From Larus michahellis (lineage: Eukaryota > Chordata > Aves > Charadriiformes > Laridae): a DNA stretch of 64,000 bases. Below the pieces are notes generated by a model, which worked only from the letters and a program-made list of their open reading frames with translations, ran no database searches and was not told where the DNA came from. The stretch is taken from positions 6,019,001 through 6,083,000 of the forward strand of contig NC_133907.1 of assembly GCF_964199755.1 (NCBI RefSeq), read 5' to 3'. Shown piece by piece: positions 43,570 through 55,933 of this stretch. The stretch's first letter is position 1. Each line of letters starts with the position of its first letter. The translations under genes were made by a program, and so were the position numbers.

Positions 43570-46500
43570 ATGGAGCTGGGGGACAGCTTCAGGAGCTATG
43601 AGGACTTCAGGGAGCGCTTCCGCGCCTACAAGCTGGCGCAGGGGTGCCGCTACAGCCTGCGGAGCTGCGTCTCCGTCCGCTGCCACAACCGGCAGCACGG
43701 CACCGCCGTCCGCCAGGATGTCATGTAAGGCCGCCCCGCCACCGCGGGCCTGCGCTGCGTGGCCCGGCCCCGCCAGGCCGGGCTGGTTCGGTGCCTCGCA
43801 GCCCCAGCGGCCCCCGAGGCAGGGTCGGGCGCCCAGCGCGGTTCTCCAGGGGTGCTGGTGCTCGGGGAAGGGGCGCAGGCAGGAGTGGCCTGCCGGCGGT
43901 GGAGCAGGCTGCAGGCAGAGACCTCACACAGCTCTCAAACCCCAGACCAGCACTTTTGTGCAGGGCGCAAGCTGTGAACCTCATGAGGCTCAACCAGGCC
44001 CAGAGCAGGGTCCTGCACCTGGGTCAGGGCAACCCCTGGTAACAGCACGGGCTGGGGGTGAAGGGGTGGAGAGCAGCCCCGAGGAGAAGGACTCGGGGGT
44101 GTTGGTGGATGAAAAGCTGGGCATGAGCCAACAATGTGCACCTGCAGCCTGTGCACAAACCCATCCTGGGCTACACCCCCAGCAGCGTGGCCAGCAGGGT
44201 GAGGGAGGGGGGTTCTGCCCCTCTGCTCTGCTGTAGTGAGACCCCTCTGCATGCTGCCTCCAGCTCTGGGGGTACCAGCATCAGAAGGACATGGACCTGT
44301 TGGAGTGAGTCCAGAGGAGGCCACAAAAATGATCAGAGGCTGGAGCACCTCTGCTCTGGGGACAGGGTGAGAGAGCTGGGGGTGTTCAGCCTGGAGGGGG
44401 CTCCGGGGAGACCTTATTGCGCCCTTTCAACACTTAAAGGGGGCTTACAGCAAAGATGGAGACAAACTTTTAAGTGGGGCCTGTTGTGATAGGACAAGGA
44501 GTAATGGCTTTAAGCTAAAAGAAGGTACATTTAGACTAGATATGAGGAAGACATTTTTTACTCTAAGAGTAGTGAAACACTGGCACAGGGTGCCCAGAGA
44601 GGTGGTAGATGCTCCATCCCTGGAAACATTCAAGGTCAGGTTGGATGGGGCTCTGAGCAACCTGATCTGGTTGAAGATGTCCCTGCTTATTGCAGGGGGG
44701 TTGGACTACATGACCTTTAAAGGTCCTTCCAACCCAAACCAGTCTATGATTTTGTAAGCTCTTTTCTGTACCTGGCTGAATGCTTTTATAACCAGGCTAT
44801 TTGAGACTTCAAAAGGGATGATCATGATAGTGTAATACACCTGCAGAGAATTCTTGTGTCGCTTTTGCCGCCCCCCTCACTGCCCCTCGTTCCCTGGTGA
44901 GCATACTGATGTCTTGGGTCTGCTGCTTAGCCTTTCAGTTTGACAATTTTCTCTGCTTCTTGTAGCAAAACTGTCAAACTATAGCTCCTGCCTTTTCCTC
45001 CTCAAGTAGCAGGACACTAAATATTGGTATGTGTTAGCATTCCCTAGCTGCCTTTACCTCACTGCAATGGAAAGGTGTTGTCAGGTTCCCCTCTCGCAGT
45101 ATTTCATTCCTCAGCCTTTGCTTATCTGAACGGGTTTAGTGATGCCATGACGTTGTCTTGTTTCCATCCAAGTCGGTGCATCTGCTCGTGTGTTCAAAGG
45201 CTGCAAGGTCATTCTCCAGTTACACAACTGCTCCCCTTGCCTTCTTAAAATATAATTTAATCTCGTGCCTTGAAGCCTTTCTTGCTGTGTTCTAGCTTGC
45301 TCCTCCAAATGCAGAGGAGTTGCAGAAATGGTATGTGCTTTAAGAGAGTAAAACACAAACATGCAGATATCAAGTTTTCATTGATGGCTTTGTTTTTGGA
45401 GAGCAGAAATAGAGGCATGGTTGGGAGCAAGAGCTGGGGCTGCTTGTAGTGTCTGGTTGCAGCTATTGTAACTCTCAATTCTATCGTTTCTCCTGGTTTT
45501 GAGCTTTTTTTTACCCCAAGCTTTGCTGATAGAAAGCTAGCCTGCATGTCTGACTGGCATATGTGGGGTTTTTTTTTGTGCTCACTAATTGAATATAGAG
45601 TTAGTGTGCAAGAAAAGTCAAAACTAAACGCTGGCAGCCTACATCACCATTGCTTCCCTCATTAACACTTTCCCGATGTTTGCAGGTTCATGCAGGTGAA
45701 GTTTGGTTGTGCACAGATGCAAAAATACAGCAAGAAGAGAAAGCAGCAGCCCAGCTTGTGTCCGGCTTATTTCGTGTTACAATATAAGGAGGACATAGAC
45801 CAGCTTGTGATCAGTGAACTGAACAGCAACCATGTCCACACGGACCTGGTGTTTTCCCTGACCAGTGCCACTGCTGCGACAACAAACACCACAGCATGCG
45901 ACGGCCCCACAACAAAACTGTGTAAGGAGCAGCAGGCGGGTGGGACCGACAGCAGTGCTGTGGCAAATGAGGACTCGGACACAGTCACGGGACAACCGGT
46001 GGATGGGGTGACTGCTCCGTACAAGGCTCCTGTGCTCCCTGAGGCAGCGAAGGAAAATGCCTCGGCCTCAACACTTGTCAGGGTGGCTGAGGTCATGAAA
46101 ACCTTCCTGAGGGTGGACAGGGGCTCGCTGGCCTCAATTAGTGCAGACAGCGACCACGGCTTGGACAGACTCAGCTTCCAGAGCAGCAAGATGAAGAGCT
46201 TGTTCATGCAGTTTCCCAAGAGCTTCCTGCTGCACAGGGCACTGAGCAAGGGGGGACATGTTCTCTACGCTTTCGTTGTAGAGAGTAAGGAGCGAGTGGG
46301 GAAAGTGGTACACTTGTCACTGCTGAAGGATGACACAGGACACAGTGTCAGGAAAATGCTGACTGTCTTCAAGGAGTTCAACCCTGAGTGGCAGAAGGTC
46401 CAGGCTGTTTTCATGGACGTGTCCTTTTTTCACAAAGCCATACTCCAGGAGCTCTTTCCCTCTGCCCAGGTGCTCCTTTCAGTCTATCACATGGTCCGAC

Positions 46501-47549
46501 TGCTTAAAAATAATGTGAAGGAAGCTGAAATCTCCTCTTCCTTCAAGCAGGACTTGATGTTGGCCTTGCAGAAGGCCGTGTTTAGCCCTTCGGCTGCAAG
46601 TATGGATGCCCTGTCCCAGCTGGTGAAGTGTGTGGTCAGCCCAGAGCTGTATGACTATCTGCGAGCCAACTGGTTCTCCTGTGAGCTGCTGTGGTGTGCG
46701 CATGCACAGAAAGGTCCACACTCCTGCGGCACGCACATGGACAGCCTGGACCTCATCACGCACCAAATATCCAGCCTCTTTGGCGAGCAGCTGTCCTTGG
46801 AGGCGAGTGCTCTTTGTTTTATGGAGTGTGTGGACTGCCTTGATTCCAGAGGCTTGGAAAGCCTGAATGGGAGTTTCTCAAGCACCGAGGACGGTGGGAG
46901 CAGCCTCTGGGAGAAGCTCAATGCGTGCACCAATACTGCAGCAGAACCAAGCACCGTTTCTGGTTCTCCATCTCTTGCTGAGCCCACCGGGCAGGCTGCC
47001 ATGGTGGAGACAGGCTGCCTGCTGGCCATGCTCCGGGAGAGCTGTACGGAGCTGGGCTACTGGCTGTGCCTGAAGGAGTGGGAGGTGGTGCAGAGGTCGG
47101 CCCAGCTGCTCAGCCCCACACCGGGCGGCCTCACCGTTCAGCTGCTGGAAGACACGCACCGGGTGAGCCGGGACTGTCGGAGCTGCACCTGCGGCTTCCA
47201 CCGCCGCTACCGCCTCCCCTGCAGGCATGTCCTGGCCGTGCTACAGGTGCACTGGGGGCGTGTGGAGGAAGACATGGTGTCCAGACGCTGGCAGAGGAGG
47301 TACCAGCAGCTCCCGGTGCCTGGTGCCAGCCACTCAGGCTGCGGCGGGGGCTCGGCAGGCGGGTTGTCGGAGGGCAGAGGGGAGAGAATCCAGTCCCTCA
47401 GCCTCGAGCTGGCCAACCTGCTGATGCAGTGCGACGGGGAGGAGCTGGAGAAGCGGAGCTCGGCGCTGGACGCTATCCTGGCTGCCTGGGCTCGGTTACC
47501 GGGGGAAGCGGCCGGGAAGGAGCGGGTGTTCCCGCACTGCTCCGGGTAA
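43570..47549 (+). CDS. ZSWIM3: SWIM-type zinc finger protein ZSWIM3
   Basis: Two coding exons, 43570-43724 and 45686-47549, join in phase 2 for about 672 residues. The N-terminal block (ELGDSFRSYEDFRERFRAYK, CVSVRCHN) resembles the FAR1/WRKY-GCM1-like DNA-binding region of the family. The middle carries an RNase H-like part (DRLSFQSSKMKSLFMQFP, LLSVYHMVRLL). The SWIM finger, CTCGFHRRYRLPCRH, sits at about residues 549-565. The cellular role is poorly known. The family resembles Mutator-like transposases, an old domestication. ZSWIM1 follows directly on the same strand as a tandem paralogue. Intron 1 carries a CR1 copy. No clear AATAAA was seen after the stop. Confidence 0.95.
43965..44756 (+). 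mobile_element. CR1 LINE copy in ZSWIM3 intron 1
   Basis: About 790 bp matching the 3' part of an avian CR1 element. It includes the end of the reverse transcriptase region (AACCTCATGAGGCTCAACCA, GAAGGACATGGACCTGTTGG) and the usual end CCAACCCAAACCAGTCTATG. It is 5' truncated and inserted in the same orientation as the host gene. Confidence 0.9.
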
Positions 47550-47884
47550 CGGGGGCACCGAGGAGATGTGTGATGGCGGAGGGGAGCTCCGCGCGGCCCC
47601 CGGCAGGACACCGATCCGCGCAGCTCCGTGTCCCGCCGCCCCGGCGGCGATCGGCCGGTAGCGGCGTTTGGTGCCGGGGTCCGCCAAGCCCGCAGGGGAC
47701 GCCCGCGAGCGCTGCCTGACGTCATGGCGCACCCCACGCTGATTGGTGGTGTCCCCGGCGGGGGGCGGGGCATGCCGGGAGTCGCCCCCCGGAGGAGGCG
47801 GCGGAGCGGGGCACGCGGGGACACGTCCCCTTGGTAACTGCGGCCGAGCGCGCCCGTCCCGTCCCGCCCCTGGCAGGGCTGGCC

Positions 47885-49591
47885 ATGGCGCAGGCCCCGC
47901 CAGGCCCGAGCCTCCGCTCCCTGGTGGCCTACGAGCTGGGGGAGAGCGGCAGCATGGCCTCCGTCAGCTTCCAGAGCGCCGCCATGGGGGGCGTCTTTGC
48001 CTGCTTCCCCCGGGTGCTGCTGGTGCACCGGGCCGGTGAGCCGGCGGGCCGGGCCCTCTACATCTTCCTGGTGGCCGGCCCAGCCCCGGCGCAGGGGGGC
48101 GGCATGGCCAGGGTGGTGCATCTCGCCATCCCGCGGGGTGAGTCGGCGGGAAGCCTGGCCCGCATGTACGGGGCGTTCAGGGCCTTCAACCCCGCCTGTG
48201 CCCAGACCCAGCTCCTCCTGGTGGACCCCGACCTCCCCCAGCGGCCAGCACTCGCTCAGGCCTTTCCCGCGGCAGAGGTGCAGCTCTCCGTCTTCCACCT
48301 CTGCAAGCGCCTGCAGGTGCAGATCCAGCAGCTGACCTTGGAGGGCCGTGCTGAGCGCCTGATCCTGGCCACCCTGAGCGACACCATGTACGCAGCCACC
48401 AAGAGCAACCGCAGGAAGATGCATGCCCTCCTGAGGGACCTCGTGACACCAGACTTGCTACCTCGGCTCCATATTGACTGGCTGCTTGATGATGAGATCT
48501 GGGCCACACACAGGGAAAGGACCTGGGGGGAGAGCATTTACTACTTGAGGGACCTGGAGATGGTCACCCAGGGGCTAAGCGAGGTTTTCAGCGCTGGGCT
48601 CTCTCTGGAGAGCTGCATCACCTCCTTAGCCCAGCACTACCAAGAGTGTGTTTCTAAGAGCCCTCCTGATGCTGTGATGTGCTCTGCTCCCCATCCTCAT
48701 CACCATGCTGTTCAGGTAGCTCCTCAAAGCCTACCTGCCTCAGGTCTACCTCTCACTCCTCTGGTGTGCCAGAGTAAGCCATCTCAGAGCTCTGTCCAGG
48801 CCTCCCTCACCATGATAGGAGGTCAGCAGCAGCAGCAGCCAGTGGCAGCCTCTCTCACAGCTGGTAAGAGTCCTGTGATTCTTCTCCAGAGTCCACTGGC
48901 AGATCCTCAGTTCCCCAGGGCTCTTCAGCATCAGCCAGAAGCTCCCCAGGCTCTCCTCCAGAGCGAGCCTGTGAGCCCTCAGTTCTCATTAGATCCTTCA
49001 TCTCCTGCAGCTAAACTGGAGGCCACAGAAAACCCAGAGGGTGACAGCAATGAGGAGATTAACCGAAGGACTGAAGAATGCATCAAGCAGTCTTTGAGGG
49101 ATATTTGTACGGAGCCAGCTGCCTGGCTGTGCCTGAGTGAGTTTGCAGTGGTTCAGAAGTCTGTGCAGCTGATAGGCACGGAGGAGGATGCCCTCACCAT
49201 ACAGGTCCTGGAGGATGCCTACACGGTGGACCTGAAAGGCCTGAGCAGCTGCACTTGCCACTTCAACCAGGTCTTCCAGCTGCCCTGCCGGCACATCCTG
49301 GCTGTGCTGAATTCAGACAGGAAGACCTTGCAGCCAGAGATGCTCAGCAGACAGTGGCAGAAGGGAAGTGATGCCCATCAGGCTGAGCGAGACAGCGCTG
49401 ATGGCCTCTTGGAGATCCTGAAGAGCTCCTGGGATGAGTCTTTGGATAAATCCCTGTTGGTGTCCTTCCTCACGGAGGAGATCAGCCAGCTTCTCACCCA
49501 CTGCAGCAGGGAGGAGTTTGAGTGCAGGTACAGGACCCTCCGGGAGCTGGCTGACAGCTGGATCGGGCCCTACATCAAGGTGAAGCTTTAG
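47885..49591 (+). CDS. ZSWIM1: SWIM-type zinc finger protein ZSWIM1
   Basis: A single coding exon of 568 codons, as in the human gene. The start at 47885 (ATGGCGCAGG) is the first in-frame ATG with good context. The RNase H-like region is recognisable (GSMASVSFQSAAMGGVFACF, FPAAEVQLSVFHLCKRLQ). The SWIM finger CTCHFNQVFQLPCRHILAVL sits near residues 456-475. A low-complexity linker at about residues 260-390 contains a short polyglutamine run. It is a tandem paralogue of ZSWIM3, 336 bp downstream. Molecular function is unknown; a nuclear role is suggested by family data. Confidence 0.95.
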   Translation: MAQAPPGPSLRSLVAYELGESGSMASVSFQSAAMGGVFACFPRVLLVHRAGEPAGRALYIFLVAGPAPAQGGGMARVVHLAIPRGESAGSLARMYGAFRAFNPACAQTQLLLVDPDLPQRPALAQAFPAAEVQLSVFHLCKRLQVQIQQLTLEGRAERLILATLSDTMYAATKSNRRKMHALLRDLVTPDLLPRLHIDWLLDDEIWATHRERTWGESIYYLRDLEMVTQGLSEVFSAGLSLESCITSLAQHYQECVSKSPPDAVMCSAPHPHHHAVQVAPQSLPASGLPLTPLVCQSKPSQSSVQASLTMIGGQQQQQPVAASLTAGKSPVILLQSPLADPQFPRALQHQPEAPQALLQSEPVSPQFSLDPSSPAAKLEATENPEGDSNEEINRRTEECIKQSLRDICTEPAAWLCLSEFAVVQKSVQLIGTEEDALTIQVLEDAYTVDLKGLSSCTCHFNQVFQLPCRHILAVLNSDRKTLQPEMLSRQWQKGSDAHQAERDSADGLLEILKSSWDESLDKSLLVSFLTEEISQLLTHCSREEFECRYRTLRELADSWIGPYIKVKL

Positions 49592-50006
49592 CACCAGCGG
49601 GACCCAAGCTGGTCGCTCTGTGTGTGTGAGTCCTTGGGAGCAGAGGGGCAGCAGATATGCAGGAGGCCTGTTCATCACTCCATTGATGTCCTGGCTTCTT
49701 CCTTTACTCCCTTCAGCCTGTCACTCCCTTGGGGCTCAGCACGGAAAGGGCAGTTTGGGTCCTTCATCTGCCGAGCAAGCATTGTCCCTTGTACAGCGCA
49801 GCTGAGAAACCGGATTGGGAACTCCAGATTGTGCTGGAATGGGTAATCAGCTGCTGACCTGGCTAACCAGGCAGGCTGGGAGCCAACCATGGGTGGTGTG
49901 GCGTGGGAGGTGATGGTATAATAACATGTGACAAAATTATTTGACCTGTGGCCAGTGCCTGGAGGTCCTTCCAGCATCCAGCTGTGATGTGTTGTGCAAC
50001 AAAGCC

Positions 50007-50012
50007 AATAAA
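50007..50012 (+). terminator. poly(A) signal of ZSWIM1
   Basis: AATAAA about 415 bp after the TAG stop. Confidence 0.7.
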
Positions 50013-50029
50013 TCGGCCTTGTATCGCTC

Positions 50030-52010
50030 AGGAGCTGCGTCTGTCTCTGTGCCAGCTGTGGCCACCCCTCCCTGCTGACAGGACGGTGGGGCTCGCTCTG
50101 CCTGAGATCAGGCAGGGCTTTGGATAGTGCTTCTTGGTGGTTTTGTCTCATTGCGGTGCTCTCCAGTTAGTGGAGCGAGCCTGCTTGTTGGGAGGCAGCA
50201 GATCCAGAGGGTGGCAATCTCCACTGCCGGCAGCCTGCGGTCTGGAGCAGAGTTGTTTGTCTGGTTAAGGCAGCTGCTCTCAATTCTTCAGAAAGGGGAA
50301 CCCGCCCTCCCTCGTCAACAGTTCATGTGCTGGGGGAGGTGGGAGGGATGCTGGGGGTCACAGCAGTGCAAACAAAGCTGCGGTGAGGTGGAGAGCAAAG
50401 GCTTTAAACACGTGGTGTGGGGGAGGAAAAAATAGAAGAGCAAACAAGCTCCAGCCCTTGGGTGTTGCTCTCGGGCTGGGTGAGCTCCCTGTTCCCCCTC
50501 GCCAGTGAGAGCGACTCCAACACCAGCAGTTCCAAAGCCTGTCGTGTTGGGATGTGTCAGGCTACATCCTGTGGGACGTGGCAGGGGGGGTTGGAGACCT
50601 CAGTCATTGCTGTGGTTCAGCCATGATCCCCCCAGTCAGCGCTTCCTTCGTTAACACTTTCATTTCAGCGGAGTTGGCCTGTTGCAGGAATATGACTACT
50701 GCGTGGTTGGGGATTTCCTCTTGATCAAGGGTTTTGTAACATTATCTGATACTATCGAATCTCTCTGACTAAATATAGTGTAGTGTTTCCTAAAACACCT
50801 TTCAGTAAACTTGGAGCTGCCTCTTTCACCCCTCAAACCGTGCTGCAGAGAGGCTGGAAGGCCCTGCCTGCTGGCCTTCTTTGCCATCTCTCTTCCTGGC
50901 CTGTGCGGGCACCTCTCTGATTTTTGGAGGACTCTTCCTTCTGCCTCTTGCTCTGTGCAGCTCTGACGCAGCCTCCCCTCCCAGCCCAGCCCAGGGACTG
51001 CAGGAAAGTCAGATGCCATCCTCACTAGCGAGAGGATGAGGGCCCGCTGCTGGCTCCTGGAGGAGTCTGGGATGGATTCCCCCCTGCAGCCAGAGAGGTG
51101 GGATAGCTGGACCCTGTGCCAGGTCACCGTGACCATCTCCGTGGTCACAGGCACATGCCTGAGCAATGGCTGCTGCCAGCGCAGCTCCTTGGGTGCTGTG
51201 AGTTTCCCTCCGGCGTCCACCCCATCCCCCTCTCCGCTGGGAGCACAGGAAATAACTCATCCCCACTCTCAGGGTAAACATCTTTCCCAAGAGCGAAACT
51301 GCCCGGCTGGGACAAGCGCCTGGCTGCAATTTACCCTCCACGTGAGCGTCATTCCATGCCCTTCCGCACTCCACCCAGCCTGGTCCTTGCTCTGATCCAC
51401 ACGGGTGATCCCAGCTTTGTTCCTGGGCAGGTCTGGAGCCTAGCAGTGTTTGAGGGCCACACTCACAGGCCCAGCTTTGTTCCTTGCTGGAGGGGGACCG
51501 GCTCCCACGAGTGGCTGATGAAACGCAGGGGGGTCCCAGCCCATCAAGCCCTCCTTTAACGGGACTCTTCCCGTCTTACTGGAAGGCAGCTCCCCTGAAG
51601 CCACATGAAATGCCCTGACATGGAAGGAGAAGAAAGTCCCCTTGGCTGGCAACTAAAAAACCCAAAGCCACGGCTTCCTCCCCCAGATGGGAGCCGGGCG
51701 GCATGCCAGCCCCCAGAGCTGCCCAGCACTGGCCTTGCCCTGTCAAGGACTGGCCCAGTGCTGGGATTCCGTTGAAGCCTTGTGCCGTGGGATGCCGATC
51801 CCGTTGGTGGGGCCGGGTCTCCTGGCTGCAGGGGCTCTGCGGGTCCCACAGTGCCTGCCCCAGCCCGGCTCCATCAGCACCCTGTTGCAGGGGGACTCCC
51901 ACTGCGGGCACACAGCCCTGACAGCAGCGGGTCGGGCACCAATCCTCGCTCCCCTGCATTGCTCCGTGTGCTGGCACTCCCCACAGCATGCTCGCTTTCT
52001 GGCTGGAAGT
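50030..52010. other. Interval between ZSWIM1 and NEURL2, no gene seen
   Basis: In human this position holds SPATA25. I see no coding exon resembling it on either strand here, and no repeat or RNA gene. Confidence 0.45.
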
Positions 52011-52012
52011 GC

Positions 52013-52018
52013 TTTATT
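52013..52018 (-). terminator. poly(A) signal of NEURL2
   Basis: Minus-strand AATAAA about 300 bp after the NEURL2 stop at 52317. Confidence 0.65.
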
Positions 52019-52316
52019 GCTCGCTCTGACCTGTGCCACCCTCCTGCCCACGCACCGTCCCTGCCGCACCCGTCTGCATGGAGGAACGTCCCTCTGATGC
52101 TCTGTCACGCTGCCCGTGCTCTCATGTCAGCCCTTTGGCAGCACAGGCCGTGCACGCAGGCACCCCTGGGGGCGAGGGCATGGGGGCTAACATGCTGTCA
52201 GGCCCCGGGAGACAGATGGGGCTGCTTGGGGCACAGATCCTACCCAGGCAGCTGGCCGTCCATCGCTGGTGGGGCTGTTGGCACAGGGAGCAGCCTGGGG
52301 CAGTGCCCTCGACACC

Positions 52317-55300
52317 TCACTCATGTTTGCAGAAGCTCTTCAGCGGCGGGGGCAGGTCCAGCCCGTCGATGGCCAGGCGGTGGACAATGTGCTTCTGGAT
52401 GACCAGCCGGCAGAGAGTCTGCAGCGAGGGAACTGGAAGAGAACAGAAAGAAACATCTGAGCTGGCCGAGTCGCCGGCGAGGCTGAGAGCAGAGGGGTGT
52501 GGAGGAGACGGGCTCTGAGGCTCCCCAGAGGCACCATGTTTTAGGGCAGCAGTGGGTGAGCTTGCTCTGCGGCAGGAGCAGGCATCCTGCCCTGGGCTTG
52601 AGCCGGCTGCTCCAGCTGGGATGGGAGCTCAAGGGCCCCGGGCAGTGAAGCTCTTCCCGTTATTCGGAGGAAGGCTGGGAGGACAGTTACGTGCCCAAGC
52701 TGTGCGTTACCATGGCTGGTTTGCATTTGTTTACTCTGGGGGCTGTCGAGCGGCTCCCCGGGGTCTCACATGCCCACGATGCGCTTTCCTTTCATCCTGC
52801 TCCCTTGATCTGCCTCCACCGGTGCCAGGCTGCTGGGTGGGCACCGTAGGCCGGGGCTGTGCTGCCTGCGGAGGCAGCTGCCACACTGCCTTTGAGACAA
52901 CCATCTTCTGAGCCGTTCCCATGGCCGCCCGCAGGGGCTCTGCCGGGTTCCTGTTCCTGTGACACGCACCCCCGTGGGATTCCTCTTTCCGGAGCTTTGG
53001 TGGCTCAGCAGCCTGGGTGCAATTATCTGCGGGCAGCACTCTCCTCAGATTTTAAATGAGAGCTGACTCAAGCCTGTGGGCCCTGGTTCATCCACTGCTT
53101 CCAAGAGCAGAGCCATAGGTGGTACCCGGCCATTTTGCCCACACACAGCTCAGCACCTCTCCAGCTGAGCCTCCTGGATGCCTCTGGGGGCTCACAACGA
53201 GCACAGCCACACTGTGCCCAGCTGGCTCCCGACCTTGGGGCCGTTTTGGGATGGCTGGAGTGCTTATCTCTGCCTCGGCGGCGCGGGGCTGCATCGTGCC
53301 GAGTGCTGTGTGATGGGCAGCAGATGCCCTTTGCTTCTCCTGTCCCCAGCCTCCCGTGCTGCATCTCGTGTCACCAGCAGCTCAGCTGCTCACTTCTCAT
53401 TTTTGCTTCACCAGCTGGACCCTGACCAGAAACAAAACTGCACCGAGAATGATTTTTAAACCCTGAAGAAGTGTTCCAGGAAGTGGAGCTACTGAAGCCT
53501 TAGCAGAGGGGAAGAAGTCAGATTGTGCCTCTACAGCAGCGCCTGTGCCAGCTGCGGCATTTGCAGGGACACACAGCCCAGCCCGTGTCTGCGTCAGGAG
53601 GGAGCAGCTTTCCCAGAGGTACGTGCTGCCAGCGCAAGTTCCTCACGAGTGGCTGGGAATGGGCCTTCCGAGGTGGCTCAGTGGCCTCCTGCAGCATGCT
53701 CTGGCTGGTTGCCCTCAACACGCTCTCAGGACAGGGGGACCTGGGCGTCCGGGCACATTTAACCTCCCTGTTTGGATAATCCGGCTCACAGCAGCGGGCA
53801 GAGAGAATCCTGTGTTTCAGCCTTGAGACAGAAGCAGCTGAACTTTGCACCAGTGAGAGAAGCGGTGGCTCCCGGCGGTCAGGGACAGGCGGCACCCAGG
53901 CGCTAGCTCTCCTTCTGCCTCTTCTCTCACCTCATTCTCAGCATCTGCTCATTTTCCCAGTATGGTGCTAATTAGCATTAATTAGCCTGACTCCTCACAA
54001 GAGCCAGCAACCAGCATCGGCTTTCCCAGCTCCTCCCCGCCTTGCTGAGGGATGCTGGATATTGCCCAATCTCCGATGGCATCACAGGGTGTCTGCCCAG
54101 GGCACCCCGCAGCGGGGGCACGCGGCAGGCGCCGGGGGGTGACGTGCGTGCCAGGGCGAGCAGCAGTGCGCAGCCGGATGTTTTGATGCCAAAGGAGGAC
54201 GTTGCTTGGCTGCGGGCTGCCGTGTGCCCACGGCACCAAGGCTAGGCATGCCGGGGGGTCGCCAGCCTCCGAGACGCAGCTCTGCAAGTGCCAGCGTTGG
54301 GCAGCGGTCAGGGGCGTCCGTCTGGCTGGGGATGAGCGTGGTGCTGTGGGGGCACAGCTCCACAGTCCTGCAGCCCCCAGTCTGGGGCAGCCCAGAACAC
54401 CCACCCCCATTGCTCCACTCAGGAAGGGTGACCAGGCTGGTCTCTTCCCTAACCATCATGGCAGAGCTTTCAGGGGACACCACCCATCAGTGGCCGTGTG
54501 GGGTCTTGCCCATACTCTGCAGGGTGGGGGGCTCTCCTGTGGCCTCTGCCCTGTGGCACACACTGACGCTCCCACTGTGGGGACTATGGGGTGACCCCAC
54601 CAAAACTACCCCTCCCGGGCTCCTGGCCCGTGCAGGACATGCCCCAGGGAGGGGGCAGGTACCTACAGCCGTATTCCACCGGGATGACCCGGACGCTCTT
54701 GGTGGAGGCGAAGACGTCGACCACAGCGTAGAGCGGGCGGGTGGTGGGCAGGTGCCTGGCGCTCGGCCCCATGTCCTCTCCGTTGATGACGATGTGCATG
54801 TCAGCAGTGCCGTCGGGCTGTGGGGCGTACAGCACGCCGATCCGGCTGCGCCGGGCAGTCGCGGGCAGCACGTTCATCTTGAACAGGTCATCCAAGATGT
54901 GGCTGTAGCGCCCGGGCTTGCTGCGTCCTACCAGCGTGTCACGGGGGATCCTCACCCGCTCGATCAGCAGGAAGGGCTCCCACGGGGAACCCTGCGCCCG
55001 CGCCCCCTCCCCATCCTCCGTGACGCGGTTGTGGCTCCGGGTGATGGCGAACACCCAGGTGTCCCCCATGTTGACCAGGTCCGGTAGCGAATACTCGGGC
55101 ACCACCTCCAGGCTCTGGGGGTCGTGGGCCGTCAGCCCCACGCGCAGGTGCCCGCACCAGCCCAGCTCCTTCTCCTCGATCTCCACCAGAAAGATCTGCC
55201 CGGGCGCCAGTGGCTCCTGGCTGAAGCAGAGCCCGTTGGCGAAGCTCTCCACCCGCGTGGCCCGCGTGCGCGAGGCGTCCAGGCGGACGTTGGTGCCGTG

Positions 55301-55342
55301 GACGCGGTGGAAGCGCGCGGCGAGGCGGCACCGGGACGCCAT
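52317..55342 (-). CDS. NEURL2: Neuralized-like protein 2 (Ozz)
   Basis: This is the substrate adaptor of a muscle Cullin-RING ubiquitin ligase acting on membrane-linked beta-catenin and embryonic myosin. Minus-strand exons are 54667-55342 and 52317-52432, about 263 residues. The NHR domain includes RFHRVHGTNVRLD, ATRVESFANGLCFSQEPLAP, VEIEEKELGWCGHLRVGL and TADMHIVINGEDMGPSAR. The second exon encodes the C-terminal SOCS box (PSLQTLCRLVIQKHIVHRLA, LKSFCKHE). The donor must be GT at 54665-54666 (GGCT|GTAGGT); using the next GT four bases on would misframe the SOCS box. The 2.2-kb intron holds nothing recognisable. ATG 55342 is the natural start. It is head to head with CTSA. Confidence 0.93.
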
Positions 55343-55353
55343 CGCCGACACCG

Positions 55354-55363
55354 CTATTTTTAA
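55354..55363 (-). promoter_or_regulatory. MEF2-type site beside the NEURL2 start
   Basis: CTATTTTTAA (plus strand) lies 12 bp upstream of the NEURL2 ATG. It is the same 10-mer as upstream of TNNC2 and fits MEF2. It is too close to the ATG to be an ordinary TATA box unless the leader is extremely short. Confidence 0.4.
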
Positions 55364-55799
55364 CTGTCCCCGTCACAGCTGTCGCCGGGTGGTGACGGCC
55401 CCTCTGGGCTTGACTCGGAGGGGTCCTAGTGCCGCGGGGGAGGGCGGGAGGGGACCCCAGGGCGGGAGGGGACCCTGCGTCTGCTGGGGCACGGCCGGGC
55501 CCCACCGGGTTCTCAGGGCCACGCAGCACCTCCCCGGTGCTGCTCGTCGGTGCCCGGTGCTGCCTGTGGCTGTGCCCGGTGGTAAGTGGTAGTGCCCGGC
55601 CGTTCCTGCTGTGACCGGTGACACCGGGAAGTGCCCGGTGGTGGCCATCGGGGCATCGCACCCTCGCCGCCGTGCCCGCACGGGGTTGAGGGCTCCCACC
55701 GGGGCCGGATCCCCGCACCGCGGGCACCGTGGGGGGGGTCCTGCGTGGTGGCCCGGGGCAGGGCACGGCGTGGAGCAGGGACACCCCAGCTGCGGCCCC

Positions 55800-55853
55800 C
55801 ACCGGGGGTCCCGTCCCGGGGGTCCCGTCCCGTCCTGGGGGTCCCGTCCCACG
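55800..55853. repeat. GGTCCCGTCCC short tandem repeat
   Basis: Several copies of GGGGGTCCCGTCCC-type units lie in the interval between NEURL2 and CTSA. Confidence 0.7.
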
Positions 55854-55933
55854 TGCGCGCGCGGTACCGGGGCAAGCCCCGGCCGCCCCCGGGGCGCTGA
55901 TTGGCCGCCGCCAGGCCCCGCCCCGCTCACGTG
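55850..55933 (+). promoter_or_regulatory. CACGTG E-boxes (CLEAR-like) in the CTSA promoter
   Basis: CACGTG at 55850-55855 and TCACGTG at 55927-55933, followed by TCATATG and TCATGTG. They lie 80-165 bp upstream of the donor of a non-coding first exon that ends at 56015. TFEB-type factors bind TCACGTG-containing CLEAR elements in lysosomal genes, and CTSA belongs to that network. Confidence 0.5.
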
